DNA of 57,751 nt, from the NCBI GenBank assembly GCA_900550195.1, contig URRB01000016.1:1-57751 (forward strand), read 5' to 3'. The notes under the pieces were generated by a model. That model worked only from the letters and a program-made list of their open reading frames with translations, was not told the DNA's origin and searched no databases. Shown piece by piece: positions 37,263 to 45,777 of this stretch (position 1 is its first letter; every line of letters begins with the position of its first letter). A program made the position numbers and the translations under genes. Source of the DNA: an uncultured Collinsella sp. Its GTDB lineage: Bacteria; Actinomycetota; Coriobacteriia; Coriobacteriales; Coriobacteriaceae.

Positions 37263-37398
37263 ATCCGCGCGTGCTACAATGCGGGCACCAGAGATGAAAA
37301 CACAGTCCCCGTCGGGTAGTCGTGGGCGTGCGGGAGTCCGCATCAGTAACCTGCCTCCTTGGTTGTCCCTTCTCTGCATGGTCATCTACATAAAGGAG
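37263..37398 (+). ncRNA. yjdF-type riboswitch leader, copy 1, with its promoter
   Basis: An extended -10 (TGCTACAAT, ending 37280) starts a leader of about 120 bases that runs to AAAGGAGG before a YjdF gene. The leader (ACACAGTCCCCGTCGGGTAG and on) is identical base for base to the one at 55212-55347. In Firmicutes, YjdF genes are preceded by the yjdF motif, a riboswitch that binds azaaromatic compounds. Position and strict conservation support that here; I have not folded it. Confidence 0.7.
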
Positions 37399-37407
37399 GA
37401 ACCAGCC

Positions 37408-37827
37408 ATGCAGATCAGCGTGTCGTCCACCCTGACCGTATATCACGACGGCCAATTCTGGGTCGGGCTGGCGGAGCACGTCGAGGGCGGAAAGTACGGC
37501 GTCGCCCGCATCGTCTTCGGCGCGGAGCCGTCCGATGAGGAGATCCTGCGATTCGTTACAAGCGAATGGGAGAAGCTCTCGTTCTTCGGCGACAAGGCCA
37601 TTGAAACAAACAAGCCCGCGAAGAACCCCAAGCGGCGCGCCCGTGAGGCGGCGAAAGCCCTTAAGCGGCCCGCGATGAGCACCAAGGCGCAGCAGGCGCT
37701 CGCAGCACAGAGAGAAGCGATGAAACAGGAGTCAGCTCATGCAAGAAGCCGACGCCGCGCGGAAGAGGCTGATGCGCGCTTCGAGCAGCAAAAGCTGAAG
37801 CGCAAGCAGAAGCATCGTGGGCATTGA
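37408..37827 (+). CDS. yjdF: YjdF family protein (DUF2992), copy 1
   Basis: A 139-residue protein: a small N-terminal domain (LTVYHDGQFWVGLAEHVEGG, VARIVFGAEPSDEEILRFV) and a long basic helical tail ending KLKRKQKHRGH, the family mark. The tail suggests RNA or ribosome binding. ATG at 37408 follows AAAGGAGG. A second copy at 55357-55776 shares the first third almost exactly but differs in the tail. Confidence 0.88.
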   Translation: MQISVSSTLTVYHDGQFWVGLAEHVEGGKYGVARIVFGAEPSDEEILRFVTSEWEKLSFFGDKAIETNKPAKNPKRRAREAAKALKRPAMSTKAQQALAAQREAMKQESAHARSRRRAEEADARFEQQKLKRKQKHRGH

Positions 37828-38035
37828 TTGCCATTTGCAGCAAGGCAAACCATATACAGCAGCGGCGCCAGTTCCACTTGAAGCCGACACCGCGTAGACG
37901 CTGATGGTGACGGCTATGCACGGGCACGGGCGCACCACTGCACTTCACAGCTTGTTTCTCAAGTATTTGGGACGCACACGCGGCGTTCAAAAATGCGGAG
38001 CGACTCCGCATGGCTCGAGACTGAGCCGAGGCGCC
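37828..38035. other. gap without a gene
   Basis: No convincing coding frame is seen in the 208 bases between YjdF copy 1 and the toxin-like gene. It holds an A/T-poor stretch with no strong hairpin or T tract. Confidence 0.5.
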
Positions 38036-38484
38036 CTACTTCTCGCCCTCCAGCAGCCCCACGATGCGGTCGATGTCGACGGCAAAGCGAGGCCTTCCCT
38101 CGCGCTCGTAGCGGTCGAGGTATGCCTGGCACTCGGAGACAATGCGCTTGGTGTTGCCGTCGATGATGCGCTGGAGCGTCTCGTAGTAGGCCGAGCTCTC
38201 GGTCCTGAAGCGGCGCTGGTAGACCTTGGTTATGGGGAACATCTTGATGTAGTGGATGCCGTGGCGGCAGCCGGGGCGCGTCGTGGGGCGGGGTGGCAAC
38301 GCAAAGTACTGGTCTTTGGGCACGTTAGGGGCGATGTTGGAACGCGGCGGCACGGCGAAGTCCCTGCGCTTCCCGCGGAAACGCAGCCTCACCACCACGA
38401 TGCAGGGGCGATTGTGCTTAAGCATGGGCTCGCGGTCGCCCTCGACGAGATCGAAGAAGTCCTGGGGATGGATACGATCTTCAT
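38036..38484 (-). pseudogene. ToxN/AbiQ-like toxin gene, frame-broken
   Basis: From codon 7 on, the protein reads PQDFFDLVEGDREPMLKHNR, CIVVVRLRFRGKRRDFAVP, PRSNIAPNVPKDQYFALPP and RHGIHYIKMFPITKVYQRRF, then a helical end. The pattern (RPyI.vv, F.vPlRSNI, HGIHYIKMfP) resembles endoRNase toxins of the ToxN/AbiQ/TenpN group. ATG at 38484 has AAGGGGG upstream and starts MKIVSIP. The C4 run 38464-38467 (minus strand) needs one more C to join the rest. No tandem RNA antitoxin repeat was found nearby, which argues for caution. Confidence 0.45.
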
Positions 38485-38749
38485 CGGTTACGCCCCCTTC
38501 ATACGAAGCGGGGTCCGCATCGTTGCAGGCCCCTACAGGTGGGCGATATTCTACGCCTTGCGGCACCCCGTCGCCCACGGAGGTTAAACGTACACGTAAG
38601 CCGTACTCTGAAAGCCGCGGCTTCCGGCGAGTAGTTTATACCACGAAAGGTCGATTTCAATGCGCATAGCTCGCAAAATAACACTCGCTGGGCCGTCACC
38701 CCTGGCAGTTACCCTCCAATCTTCATTGGAGTCAGCAGGTCAATTCATA

Positions 38750-38800
38750 TAGTTATGGGGGTATATCCTAAAGGGAATCAAATTTATACCCCCATAACTA
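38750..38800. terminator. 16-bp inverted repeat beside the attachment core
   Basis: TAGTTATGGGGGTATA pairs perfectly with TATACCCCCATAACTA around a 19-base loop. It ends ten bases before the att core at 38810. Similar dyads lie just left of the other two cores. If guaA once ended at the core on the minus strand, each dyad would be its terminator. Confidence 0.65.
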
Positions 38801-38809
38801 AGGAATTTT

Positions 38810-38828
38810 CTATTCCCACTCGATGGCT
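38810..38828. other. guaA-type attachment core, copy 1
   Basis: CTATTCCCACTCGATGGCT. On the minus strand this encodes the tail ..A-I-E-W-E-stop, like the conserved end of GMP synthase. That end is a known integration site for tyrosine recombinases, with core GAGTGGGAATA. Copies recur at 53420 and 55869. guaA itself is not in the window. The gap 38485-39048 holds no other gene. Confidence 0.7.
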
Positions 38829-38971
38829 AGAGCCCTGGTGTAATTGACTGGATCACCGTTCCGGGAACCGGTATCGACCTACCTGTCCGCCAAACTCCTT
38901 CTTCAGCTCCAGCCTAGTATCTGACTCGCGCTGTTATAAGCGAAAACCGAAGAGATGCATCTTTGCCAAGA

Positions 38972-38990
38972 AAATAAGGTTAGCCTTATC
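38972..38990. promoter_or_regulatory. DtxR/IdeR-like iron box
   Basis: ATAAGGTTAGCCTTAT is a dyad that matches the GGTTAGCCT core of the DtxR/IdeR operator. It lies about 60 bases before the first methyltransferase gene. Iron control of these genes is an inference. Confidence 0.5.
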
Positions 38991-39048
38991 TTACTGCATG
39001 ATTCGTGTGTTATGGTTAGATGGCTCTAACTTTTTGGGGGCGATAGCC

Positions 39049-39678
39049 ATGCACGAACGCAAGGACTTCTGGGACAAGAATGCCGGTCGGTACGACCGTT
39101 TCATGCGAAACGACCGGGCGGCGTATGAGAAGATGTATGGGCTGATCCGGCCGGTGGTGAAAGAAAAAACCGTACTGGAGGTTGCCACCGGCACGGGGCT
39201 TATCGCAAAGAGCATCGTGAATACAGCGGCGCATATCGAGGCTACGGACGCTTCTGCACAGATGATCCTTGAAGCAAAACGGGACAATCAATCCGCAAAG
39301 CTGCACTTTTCCGTACAAGATATGTTCCGCCTGCCCTATGCACAGAAGTCCTTCGAAGTGGTGATCGTGTCCAACGCGCTTCACATAGTGCCGCATCCGG
39401 AAAAGGCCCTGCAAGAAATCAGGCGGGTGCTGAAGGACGACGGCGTGCTCATCGCGCCAACCTTCACCCACGCGGGGAACTCGGTTTCCGGCAAAGCAAA
39501 AGCCCTTTTCATGAGCATGGCGGGATTCCCCCTCCACAGCAGGTGGACAAGCGAGGAATACCTGCGTTTCCTGCGTCAAAACGGCTGGGCGGTGCAGAAA
39601 AGCGCGGTGCTGAAGGCCTCGTTCCAGTTGACCTATACGGAATGCACGAAATCGGAGGGGCCAGATGTCGTTCTTTGA
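39049..39678 (+). CDS. class I SAM-dependent methyltransferase
   Basis: A 209-residue enzyme with the SAM-binding site VLEVATGTGLIAKSIV, the acidic turn EATDASAQM, FSVQDMFRLPYAQKSFEVVI and the post-core region of UbiE/small-molecule type. ATG at 39049 follows GGGGG. GC at third positions is lower than in the core genes and AAA/GAA codons are frequent, as if from a Firmicute. It overlaps the next frame by 14 bases, and an iron box lies upstream. Confidence 0.85.
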   Translation: MHERKDFWDKNAGRYDRFMRNDRAAYEKMYGLIRPVVKEKTVLEVATGTGLIAKSIVNTAAHIEATDASAQMILEAKRDNQSAKLHFSVQDMFRLPYAQKSFEVVIVSNALHIVPHPEKALQEIRRVLKDDGVLIAPTFTHAGNSVSGKAKALFMSMAGFPLHSRWTSEEYLRFLRQNGWAVQKSAVLKASFQLTYTECTKSEGPDVVL

Positions 39679-40086
39679 AAACACCCGCAAGCCCGTGGGC
39701 CTCGGCGGAAAACTTATGGTTGCCATGATGAATCTGGGCCACGGCCCTGTGGCGCGGTGGGGACTTCGATTTCTACGACTTGCGCCAAACGCCAAGGTGC
39801 TAGATTGCGGCTGCGGCGGCGGGGCAAACATAAAACGACTGCTGGAAAAATGCCCGCATGGCGTCGTCAAGGGCATCGACTATTCGCCCGTCAGCGTGGA
39901 GAAGGCTAGAAAGCTCAACCGAACTGCAATTCAGGAGGGGCGTTGCGCCGTTCTGCAAGGCAGTGTGGCGGATATGGCGTTTGAGGACGCCATGTGGGCA
40001 TTTTTGCATCCATCCTGCACATGGCGATAGGCATGACGGTCATAGCGGCTGTGCTGGCGGCAATTATGACAGTTTTTATTCACTGA
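39665..40086 (+). pseudogene. chimeric remnant: methyltransferase start joined to a membrane-protein end
   Basis: The first 110 codons are a second class I methyltransferase (MSFFENTRKPVGLGGKLMV, VLDCGCGGGANIKRLLE, GIDYSPVSVEKARK). Similarity stops at about 39990 inside the fold. In the next frame a hydrophobic tail (HMAIGMTVIAAVLAAIMTV) runs to a stop at 40084. This looks like a deletion that joined the front of one gene to the end of another, probably a transporter. Neither part should work. Confidence 0.7.
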
Positions 40087-40097
40087 GGAAGAAACCT

Positions 40098-40928
40098 ATG
40101 AAATGTAAAATTGAGAAAAACACCGTTCAGGAAACGCTGATCCTCCCGCTGTATTCCCGGAAGCTGTGTACGGAGCTGTACCCGAACCTTTATAGGGATG
40201 AAACAGCGGTTCGTCTGCTCGACCAAATCGACTACGACTTTTCAGAGGCAGCGAAAAGCTCCCGCAGCCTGATGCAGCGTTTTGGTGCGCTGGAGGTGGC
40301 CATGCGGCAGGGTGATCTTGCTTTCGAGGTACAGGATTACCTGAAAGGCCACCCCAATGCGGCGGTGGTCAATCTGGGCTGCGGACTGGACAACACCGGC
40401 AGAACCTGCGACAACGGTAGATGCAAGATTTACAATCTGGACTTCCCGGATGTGATTGCCTTGCGACAGCAGCTACTGCCCGCCGGGGATCGAGAACAAA
40501 ATATCCCCTGCGACCTGAAAGACACCGCATGGTTTAGCAAAATCGATGCCTCCGGCGGGGCGGTGTTCTTTGCCTCCGGGGTGTTCAATTACTTTCTGAC
40601 CCAGCAGGTCCGGGAACTGGTGCGGGGGATGGCGGACGCTTTCCCCGGCAGTGTGCTGGTCTTTGATGCTGCCAATCGGACGGCGGTAAAGATGATCGCA
40701 AAAACATGGCTTAAGACTGCAAAAATCAAGGATGTGGGGGCATATTTTGCGGTTTCGGATGCCGCCAAGGAAATCGGCACGTGGGACAGCCGTCTGCAGG
40801 TCACAAGTCGCGGCTATATGCTGGGCTACAACGATTTGAAAGACCCTTCTGTCAGCGGCTTTTTCCGGTTTCTCGCAAGGGTCGGTGACAACGGGATGAA
40901 AATGCAAATCGTGAAAATAAGATTTTGA
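40098..40928 (+). CDS. leucine carboxyl methyltransferase-family (LCM/PPM1) protein
   Basis: A 276-residue LCM-type methyltransferase: TLILPLYSRKLCTELYP, the SAM-site VVNLGCGLDNTGRTCD, YNLDFPDVIALRQ, CDLKDTAWF and SGVFNYF. In bacteria these modify small molecules, often in biosynthetic clusters. ATG at 40098 follows GAGGAAG. Base use is Firmicute-like. With the two preceding genes it appears to be a decayed operon brought in from outside. Confidence 0.85.
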   Translation: MKCKIEKNTVQETLILPLYSRKLCTELYPNLYRDETAVRLLDQIDYDFSEAAKSSRSLMQRFGALEVAMRQGDLAFEVQDYLKGHPNAAVVNLGCGLDNTGRTCDNGRCKIYNLDFPDVIALRQQLLPAGDREQNIPCDLKDTAWFSKIDASGGAVFFASGVFNYFLTQQVRELVRGMADAFPGSVLVFDAANRTAVKMIAKTWLKTAKIKDVGAYFAVSDAAKEIGTWDSRLQVTSRGYMLGYNDLKDPSVSGFFRFLARVGDNGMKMQIVKIRF

Positions 40929-40941
40929 GAGACAAAAATGC

Positions 40942-40991
40942 AAAAGACGAGCACTTCTTGCCGCTCAATTGGCAAGAAGCGCTCGTCTTTT
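40942..40991. terminator. bidirectional terminator
   Basis: AAAAGACGAGC pairs with GCTCGTCTTTT, extended inward by CTTCTTGCC with GGCAAGAAG. It has A/T tracts on both sides and lies between the convergent methyltransferase and ROK genes. Confidence 0.9.
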
Positions 40992-41023
40992 CTTAACGCG
41001 TTGTATGGCGGAGAGAGCGCAAG

Positions 41024-41908
41024 TTACGCGAGCGCCCTTCTTGCCAGCTCGGCCGCGCCGAGGATTCCTTGGTCGCCGCCGCAGCCCGGGGCGCAGATGT
41101 AGCTCTCCATGTCCTTAAGCTCGGCGGTCTGGATGTAGCCACCCAGATATTCGAGGGTCTTCTTGCGGACGATGCCGTAGAGCTGCTCCTGGTGCATCAC
41201 GCCACCGCCGAGGACGATGCGGCGAGGCGAGTACATGAGCACGAGGTTCGCACACATCTGTCCCAGATAATCCCCCTCGAGCATCCACACCTCATCGTTG
41301 TCCGCGAGCTCGGCCGCGGGCTTTCCCCAGCGCGCGGCGATGGCGGGGCCGGAGGCGAGGCCCTCGAGACAGCTCGCGTGGCTCGGGCAGACGCAGCGTT
41401 CCTCCTCGGTGGGACGGGCCCTTACCAGCATGTGGCCGGCCTCGGGGTGCAGCATGCCGTGAAGGAGCCTGCCCGCGCACATGACGCCCGCGCCCACGCC
41501 GGTGCCGATGGTCACGTAGACGGCGTCCTCGAGCCCCTTGCAGCAGCCGAAGACCGCTTCGCCGAGGCAGGCAACGTTCACGTCCGTGTCGTAGGCCACC
41601 GGAATCCCGAGGGCGTCGGCGAACGCGGCGCGAAGACCATAGCCTCGCCACGCGAGCTTGGGCGTCTGGAGGATGGAACCGTAGCGCTCGTCGACGGGGT
41701 CGACGCAGGTCGGGCCGAAGGCGCCGATGCCCAACGCGCCCACATCGCGGGCGGCGAACCACTCGATCATCTGCGGGACGGTCTCGGCGGGCGCAAGCGT
41801 CGGGGTCTCCATACGGTCGAGGACCTCGCCGTCGCCGGACACCACGGCACAGACCATCTTGGTCCCGCCGGCCTCGAGGGCGCCGAGCCTCATTTGCTTT
41901 TCGCTCAT
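41024..41908 (-). CDS. ROK-family sugar kinase, probably fructokinase
   Basis: A 294-residue ROK kinase. The N terminus GALEAGGTKMVCAV is the form seen in YdhR/GmuE-type fructokinases. The catalytic Asp lies in VAYDTDVNVACLGE, VTIGTGVGAG binds ATP, and HPEAGHMLV...CVCPSHASCLEGLASG holds the zinc-type cluster. It is the last gene of a seven-gene sugar operon and follows a GH172 enzyme. Together these favour phosphorylation of fructose or a related furanose released inside the cell. ATG at 41908 follows AAGGAGG. Confidence 0.9.
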   Translation of the reverse strand: MSEKQMRLGALEAGGTKMVCAVVSGDGEVLDRMETPTLAPAETVPQMIEWFAARDVGALGIGAFGPTCVDPVDERYGSILQTPKLAWRGYGLRAAFADALGIPVAYDTDVNVACLGEAVFGCCKGLEDAVYVTIGTGVGAGVMCAGRLLHGMLHPEAGHMLVRARPTEEERCVCPSHASCLEGLASGPAIAARWGKPAAELADNDEVWMLEGDYLGQMCANLVLMYSPRRIVLGGGVMHQEQLYGIVRKKTLEYLGGYIQTAELKDMESYICAPGCGGDQGILGAAELARRALA

Positions 41909-41987
41909 GTGATCCTCCTTACAAAGGGACGCCCGCAGTCATGGTCAACCGCGGACGCCCATAACGTTGGCTTGTTTCGAGGCGACC

Positions 41988-43112
41988 CTACCTGGGCACG
42001 CGGTCCTGCCTTGCGGCAAACGGGGCGAGCACGGCGTGCGGCTCGCTTTGGTACCAGTAGGCGACGGTGGAGATGTCGTCCTCGCGCTCGTAGAGCTTGA
42101 TGTCGTCGTTGCCGAGGTCCTGGAACGTCACGCGCAGGTCCTCCTTGAACGAGATCGGGTCGGGAAGGTGCCACCTGTAGAGGCCGTGCCTGGGCAGCGC
42201 GTCGTCGTTGGTCGCGAGCATCGGGTTCGGGTTCGGCTTGCCCGCGCTGAAGCGGTCGCGCGTGGCGTCGCGCGTCGAGCGGTACGGGTAGCCGGCGAAC
42301 AGCGTGTTGAAGCACTGCGCCTCGGGCAGCGCGTGGGGCGGCCTGTCGAGGAAGGCCCAAGCACCGCCGAAGTAGTCCTCGGCTCCCGTCGAGGTGACCG
42401 TGGGGAACTCCTCGTCGCCGTCGAGGAAGAACTTCATCTCGCCCTCGCCCCACCAATAGCGCTCCAGGGCGCACAGGGCCATGTAGGTGCCGACGTAGTA
42501 GCCCTTACCGCGCACGCCGTCGAGCACGGTGTAGTCGACGCCCCTGCGGGTGCTGCGCTCGCGGTTAAAACGGGCGTGGAAGTACATGGCGTCGTCCGGC
42601 ACGTCGGTGAGCGCGTAGTTGAACGTGTAGAAGATGTACTTAATGAACCCGGGGTGCTCGCTCGTAAGCGTGACCTTGGCGTGCTTCCTGAAGGGCATCT
42701 CGAAGTAGCAGTTCATGCCGCCCGTCGGGTTCACGCAGATGGGCATCGAGTTGACGATGGCGCGCTCACCGAAGCCGTTGCAGAAGAAATCGCCGACAGG
42801 GCACTCGACCGAGGGGGTCTCCTCGTCGTCCCAGTAGAAGCGCAGCACGAGGTCGCGCATGACGAAGCTGCCGGCGGCGGTCTTGTCGGGGACGGTCATC
42901 CAGATGTGGCGGATGATGCCGGGGCCCTCGATGTCCGCGAGCGTGATGGTCTCGCCGGACTCAAGGGGCACGCAGCACGAGCCCTTGCGGCCGACGCCGA
43001 GGTGGCTGGCCGACATGGCGGCGCGGCCCTTCTCGCCCGTGATGTTCTCGGGGGTGATGGCGCGGCTTTCCTCACCGCCGTGCATCCACACGTCTTTAAG
43101 GAACTCTCTCAT
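41988..43112 (-). CDS. GH172 (DUF2961) glycoside hydrolase
   Basis: A 374-residue cytoplasmic protein of family DUF2961, now GH172. Known members cleave alpha-D-fructofuranosides and difructose dianhydride I, or D-arabinofuranosides. Key signatures are GPGIIRHIWMTVPD near the N terminus, YWWGEGEMKFFLDGDEEFPT and STGAEDYFGGAW; the two Glu in the last two segments match the catalytic pair region. No signal peptide is present, so the substrate must be imported, presumably by the adjoining PTS. ATG at 43112 follows GAGGAGG. Which furanose it uses cannot be read from sequence. Confidence 0.88.
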   Translation of the reverse strand: MREFLKDVWMHGGEESRAITPENITGEKGRAAMSASHLGVGRKGSCCVPLESGETITLADIEGPGIIRHIWMTVPDKTAAGSFVMRDLVLRFYWDDEETPSVECPVGDFFCNGFGERAIVNSMPICVNPTGGMNCYFEMPFRKHAKVTLTSEHPGFIKYIFYTFNYALTDVPDDAMYFHARFNRERSTRRGVDYTVLDGVRGKGYYVGTYMALCALERYWWGEGEMKFFLDGDEEFPTVTSTGAEDYFGGAWAFLDRPPHALPEAQCFNTLFAGYPYRSTRDATRDRFSAGKPNPNPMLATNDDALPRHGLYRWHLPDPISFKEDLRVTFQDLGNDDIKLYEREDDISTVAYWYQSEPHAVLAPFAARQDRVPR

Positions 43113-43124
43113 CGTCGACCTCCT

Positions 43125-43523
43125 CTATTCGTCGTCTTCGCACTCGGCGGAACTGGCACCGTTCACGTAGACGATCTGCTGGCGCGCCTCGTCGACGAGG
43201 GCGTCGAAGTCGAGTTTCTCGTCGGGGCGCGCGAGCGCGACCGTCATGGCGAGCGGGAGGTTGACACCCGCGATCACGTGGATCCGGTCGGAGGCGAAGC
43301 GGGAGAAGCGCTGGTTCACGCTGCCGCCGAGCGCGTCGGTAAGGACGACGACCTCGTCAGTGCCCGAAAGCGCCGCCTCGACCGCCGCGTCGAGCCCCTC
43401 GCCGTTGTCGTTCACGTAGGCGCACACGGCGTTGACGGCGTCGCTCTTACCCGTAAGGAACTCGAGGGTGTCCTTGAAGCCCTGGGCGAGAAGGGAATGG
43501 CTCGCCACAACTATCTTTCTCAT
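43125..43523 (-). CDS. PTS mannose-family IIA component
   Basis: A 132-residue EIIA(Man) domain protein with phospho-acceptor His in VASHSLLAQGFKDTLE and the fold signature VVVLTDALGGSVNQRF. It takes phosphate from HPr and passes it to IIB. It follows IID in the operon, and its acidic tail is AECEDDE. Confidence 0.92.
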   Translation of the reverse strand: MRKIVVASHSLLAQGFKDTLEFLTGKSDAVNAVCAYVNDNGEGLDAAVEAALSGTDEVVVLTDALGGSVNQRFSRFASDRIHVIAGVNLPLAMTVALARPDEKLDFDALVDEARQQIVYVNGASSAECEDDE

Positions 43524-43549
43524 TGATTCACCAATCTCTTGGGTCGAAG

Positions 43550-44383
43550 CTAGGCAAGGATGCCGGCGGCGGAGGCGACCATCGCGAGGACGATCACCAC
43601 GAGGATGAGGGCCGTCATGCTCGCGTTCTTCTTGGTAAGAAGGTAATACGCGCTTCCCGTGATGGCGGCGGGGATCATGGCAGGCAGGATCTTGTCGAGC
43701 AGCGGCTGAATCTCCATCGAGACGTCGCCGAAGCTGAAGCTAATCGGGCAGGTGACGCCGATGACCGAGGCGATGAGGCAGCCGACCACGGTGAGGCCGA
43801 GCACGGAGGCGGCGGCAGTGAGGTTGGGAAGCTTCTCGCTGAAGTCGGTGACGAGCTTCACACCCTGCTTGTAGCCGAACTCGAGGGCGTGCATGCGGAC
43901 CCAGAAGATGGCCAGGATGAGCGCGAACCAGATGCCGGCTCCCACGGGGTTGCCCTCGATGGCCATATAGGCGGCGATGGAGCCCATGATGGTCGGGATC
44001 ATGGTCATGAGCAGGGAGTCGCCGACGCCGGCGAGCGGTCCCATGGTGCCGATCTTCAGGTCTTGGACGGCGTCCGCCGCCGCGAGGCCGTCACGCTCCT
44101 CCATGGCCACGCAGGCGCCGAGGATGATGGCGGCGAGCCAAGGCTGGGTGTTGTAGTAGCGGAAGTGGTTGTTGAGCGCTTGCTTATAGTCCTCGTCGTT
44201 CGTGTAGATCTTCCTCAGGACCGGCGAGAGGGCGTAGGCGACTGAGGCGCCCTGCTGGGTCTGGTAGTTGAAGGTGCACACGCTCATGAGCCAGCGCCAG
44301 TTCGCGTTGCGCAGGTCCTTCTTGGTGACCTTGTAGCCGGAGGGCTTGCCCTCGGCGACGGCGGTGATGTTCTCGTTTTCCAT
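43550..44383 (-). CDS. PTS mannose-family IID component
   Basis: A 277-residue membrane subunit of the mannose/fructose/sorbose family: KKDLRNANWRWLMSVCTFNY, YNTQPWLAAIILGACVAMEE, GPLAGVGDSLL and WFALILAIFWVRM. It pairs with IIC to form the sugar channel. The start lies two bases from the IIC stop. Confidence 0.93.
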   Translation of the reverse strand: MENENITAVAEGKPSGYKVTKKDLRNANWRWLMSVCTFNYQTQQGASVAYALSPVLRKIYTNDEDYKQALNNHFRYYNTQPWLAAIILGACVAMEERDGLAAADAVQDLKIGTMGPLAGVGDSLLMTMIPTIMGSIAAYMAIEGNPVGAGIWFALILAIFWVRMHALEFGYKQGVKLVTDFSEKLPNLTAAASVLGLTVVGCLIASVIGVTCPISFSFGDVSMEIQPLLDKILPAMIPAAITGSAYYLLTKKNASMTALILVVIVLAMVASAAGILA

Positions 44384-44385
44384 GG

Positions 44386-45171
44386 TTACTCATCCTCTCC
44401 GATGAAGGCGTCTGCGGAAGCGTGGGCGGCGAGCTCGGTGTCCCTCTCGGCACGCTGGTAGAACGCGATCGCGAGGGCAACGCCGACGATGGCGGCGCCG
44501 ATGATGGGCACGTTCAGGAAGGCCGAGAGGAAGAAACCGGCGAGCAGGTACTGGAAGTACTTGCCAGTGGGCATGTAACGCAGCAGCATCGCGATGCCGA
44601 CGGCCGGGAGCATCTTGCCGGCGAGGGTGAGACCGGAAAGGAACCACTGGGGCATAACCTCGAGGAGCCAGTTGACGGCGGGCTGGCCGAGGGTCACGGA
44701 GACAAAGACGGGCAGGGCGGCGCACAGGCCGAAGAGCACGGGGCAGACCCACAGGATGGCGTTCATCTGCTTGAACTTGCCCTCGTCGCAGAACTTCTGG
44801 GACTTCTCGACGACGAAGCCGTTGAGGATCTTGACGATGACGTCGAGCTGGATGCCGAGCATGCCGACCGGCAGGCCGATGGCGAGGCCCGTGTCCGCGC
44901 CCAGGGTCACGCCGTAGGCGGTGGCGATGATGGCCATCGTGCCGTAGTCGGGAATCGACGAGCCGCCGAAGCCCGCGACGCCGAGCTGCATGAGCTGAAT
45001 GGTACCGCCGATGACAAGGCCGGTCCTCCAGTCGCCCATGACGACGCCGGTGATAAGGCCCCAGAAGACGGCATAGTTGACGAAGATCATCGGGATGCCG
45101 TAGTAGTCCACGTGCTTGATGAAGGCCAGCAGGGTCAAAAGGACGACCTGCAGGATAGTGAAGTTGACCAT
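44386..45171 (-). CDS. PTS mannose-family IIC component
   Basis: A 261-residue polytopic subunit with GLITGVVMGDWRTGLVIGG, then TIQLMQLGVAGFGGSSIPDY and TLGADTGLAIGLPVGMLG, all typical of IIC(Man). The C terminus is a short charged tail. ATG at 45171 follows AAGGAGG. Confidence 0.93.
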   Translation of the reverse strand: MVNFTILQVVLLTLLAFIKHVDYYGIPMIFVNYAVFWGLITGVVMGDWRTGLVIGGTIQLMQLGVAGFGGSSIPDYGTMAIIATAYGVTLGADTGLAIGLPVGMLGIQLDVIVKILNGFVVEKSQKFCDEGKFKQMNAILWVCPVLFGLCAALPVFVSVTLGQPAVNWLLEVMPQWFLSGLTLAGKMLPAVGIAMLLRYMPTGKYFQYLLAGFFLSAFLNVPIIGAAIVGVALAIAFYQRAERDTELAAHASADAFIGEDE

Positions 45172-45180
45172 GATACCTCC

Positions 45181-45654
45181 TTAGATGAGGTCGGCGACGG
45201 AGACGGGCTTGTCGGCGGGCACGAACTGTGCCGTCACCTTGACGCCGCGGGCGATGAGCGCCTTGTAGCTCTGGACGTTCTCGGCGGAGGCATAGGCGCG
45301 CTGGGTGAGCTGGACGCCGCCCTCCTTGACAAGAGAGCCGCCGACGATCAGCGACGGGAGCTCGATGCCCGACTCGACCAGGTGAAGGATCGTCTCGGGC
45401 TCCTTGGCGATGACAAAGACCTTCTCGCGGTCGTACTTGCCCGCCGCGAAGTTCTTGAGCGCGGTCTGCTCGGAGATGATCGAGACGGCCATGCCCGCGG
45501 GGCGCGCCATCCTCATGGTGGACTTCAGGACCTCGTCGCCGGCGACCTTGTCGTCGATGACCATGACTCGGGTCGCGCCCGACACCGGGGCCCACTGCGT
45601 CACGATGATGCCGTGAAGCAGGCGATTGTCGATTCGTGCCATAACAACACTCAT
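45181..45654 (-). CDS. PTS mannose-family IIB component
   Basis: A 157-residue IIB(Man) protein with phospho-His in ARIDNRLLHGIIVTQW, then VMVIDDKVAGDEVLKSTMRM and LIVGGSLVKEGG. ATG at 45654 follows AGGAG by five bases; the ATG at 45642 is a weaker alternative. It is first of the transport genes, 123 bases after the regulator. No sigma-54 -24/-12 element (TGGCAC-N5-TTGC) was found in that gap. Confidence 0.92.
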   Translation of the reverse strand: MSVVMARIDNRLLHGIIVTQWAPVSGATRVMVIDDKVAGDEVLKSTMRMARPAGMAVSIISEQTALKNFAAGKYDREKVFVIAKEPETILHLVESGIELPSLIVGGSLVKEGGVQLTQRAYASAENVQSYKALIARGVKVTAQFVPADKPVSVADLI

Positions 45655-45777
45655 GTTTGCTCCTATCAAATGAAGTTTTACGTTCGGTACTGCCTCGGCG
45701 CTATCCGGATTCGCGCCGGGCAAGGGGTTATCGGATTATTGAGGACGCGCGGTCAGCTTGCGGCGGCGCGGGGAAGG

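Noticed and set aside
36812..37319. Plus-strand small frames in the gap before YjdF copy 1
   Set aside because: They overlap the palindrome and the riboswitch leader and show no coding base use or ribosome site.
45655..45777. Possible sigma-54 promoter before the PTS genes
   Set aside because: No TGGCAC-N5-TTGC-like element was found on the minus strand, and the regulator lacks GAFTGA.
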